DNA of 5,232 nucleotides, taken from contig JAGUXU010000019.1 of the NCBI GenBank assembly GCA_020061685.1, positions 1 to 5,232 on the forward strand, read 5' to 3'. The DNA is from Candidatus Omnitrophota bacterium (GTDB lineage Bacteria; Omnitrophota; Gorgyraeia; Pluralincolimonadales; Pluralincolimonadaceae). This document shows positions 5,135 to 5,232 of the stretch, piece by piece (within the stretch, counting starts at the first letter, position 1; every line of letters begins with the position of its first letter). The translations under genes were made by a program, and so were the position numbers. The notes under the pieces were generated by a model. It ran no database searches and had not been told where the DNA came from. It saw only the letters and a program-made list of their open reading frames with translations.

Positions 5135-5232
5135 TTACGCTATTACCTCTGATACGACTCCGGCGCCTACGGTGTGGCCTCCTTCGCGGATAGCGAAGCG
5201 AAGTTCCTTGTCCATGGCGACCGGGATTATGA
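5135..5232 (-). CDS. tuf: Elongation factor Tu, C-terminal end (partial, 5' end outside window)
   Basis: EF-Tu is the GTPase that carries aminoacyl-tRNA to the ribosomal A site in the cytoplasm. Only the last 31 complete codons and the TAA stop are present; the gene enters from the right edge. The visible peptide reads I-I-P-V-A-M-D-K-E-L-R-F-A-I-R-E-G-G and then H-T-V-G-A-G-V-V-S-E-V-I-A. This is the highly conserved end of EF-Tu domain 3 (family pattern LRFAIREGGxTVGAGVV). The stop lies 2 nt before the rpsJ ATG, and a GAGG in the tuf 3' end could serve as a distant Shine-Dalgarno for rpsJ, so the two genes are probably co-transcribed, as in a joined str-S10 cluster. The truncation is due only to the window edge. 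Identification is very secure despite the short length. Confidence 0.96.
   Translation of the reverse strand, partial: IIPVAMDKELRFAIREGGHTVGAGVVSEVIA

Overview
The window is a continuous stretch of the bacterial S10 ribosomal-protein operon, all transcribed from the minus strand (right to left). In transcription order it holds the 3' end of tuf (EF-Tu), rpsJ (uS10), rplC (uL3), rplD (uL4), rplW (uL23), rplB (uL2), rpsS (uS19), rplV (uL22), rpsC (uS3), rplP (uL16), rpmC (uL29), rpsQ (uS17) and the first 26 codons of rplN (uL14). The order is the classical bacterial one. Eleven genes are complete and the two at the window edges are cut only by the window. None shows a frameshift or internal stop.

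The operon is extremely compact. The longest gap between genes is 24 nt. Three junctions are 4-nt ATGA overlaps (rplD/rplW, rpmC/rpsQ, rpsQ/rplN), a possible fourth depends on the rpsS start, rplV/rpsC abut exactly, and rpsC/rplP overlap by 26 nt. Many Shine-Dalgarno sequences lie inside the 3' end of the preceding gene, so translational coupling is likely along much of the message. I see no promoter, terminator, tRNA, repeat array, mobile element or CRISPR. tuf ends 2 nt before rpsJ, so there is no room for an E. coli-type S10 leader (the L4 autoregulatory target) just upstream of rpsJ; the str and S10 clusters appear joined.

The organism is a bacterium (bacterial-type uL2, uL3, uL16, bL-type gene order, Shine-Dalgarno starts) of medium GC. 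The uL16 N-terminus (MALFPKRVKYRK), the uL29 sequence and the Lys/Ala-rich tails resemble what I recall from the PVC group and Omnitrophota-like lineages, but this is a weak, memory-based placement. Frequent ATA, AGA and AGG codons in ribosomal-protein genes suggest little codon optimisation and perhaps slow growth.

Functionally the products include peptidyl-transferase-centre and tunnel proteins (uL2, uL3, uL4, uL16, uL22, uL23, uL29), small-subunit head proteins (uS3, uS10, uS19) and an early 16S-binding protein (uS17), with EF-Tu supplying aminoacyl-tRNA. I found no undescribed system. The points worth a second look are small: an Ala-Ala replacement at the uL22 tunnel-loop tip, a basic tail on uL3, the 26-nt rpsC/rplP overlap, the rpsS start choice and the leaderless tuf-rpsJ junction.
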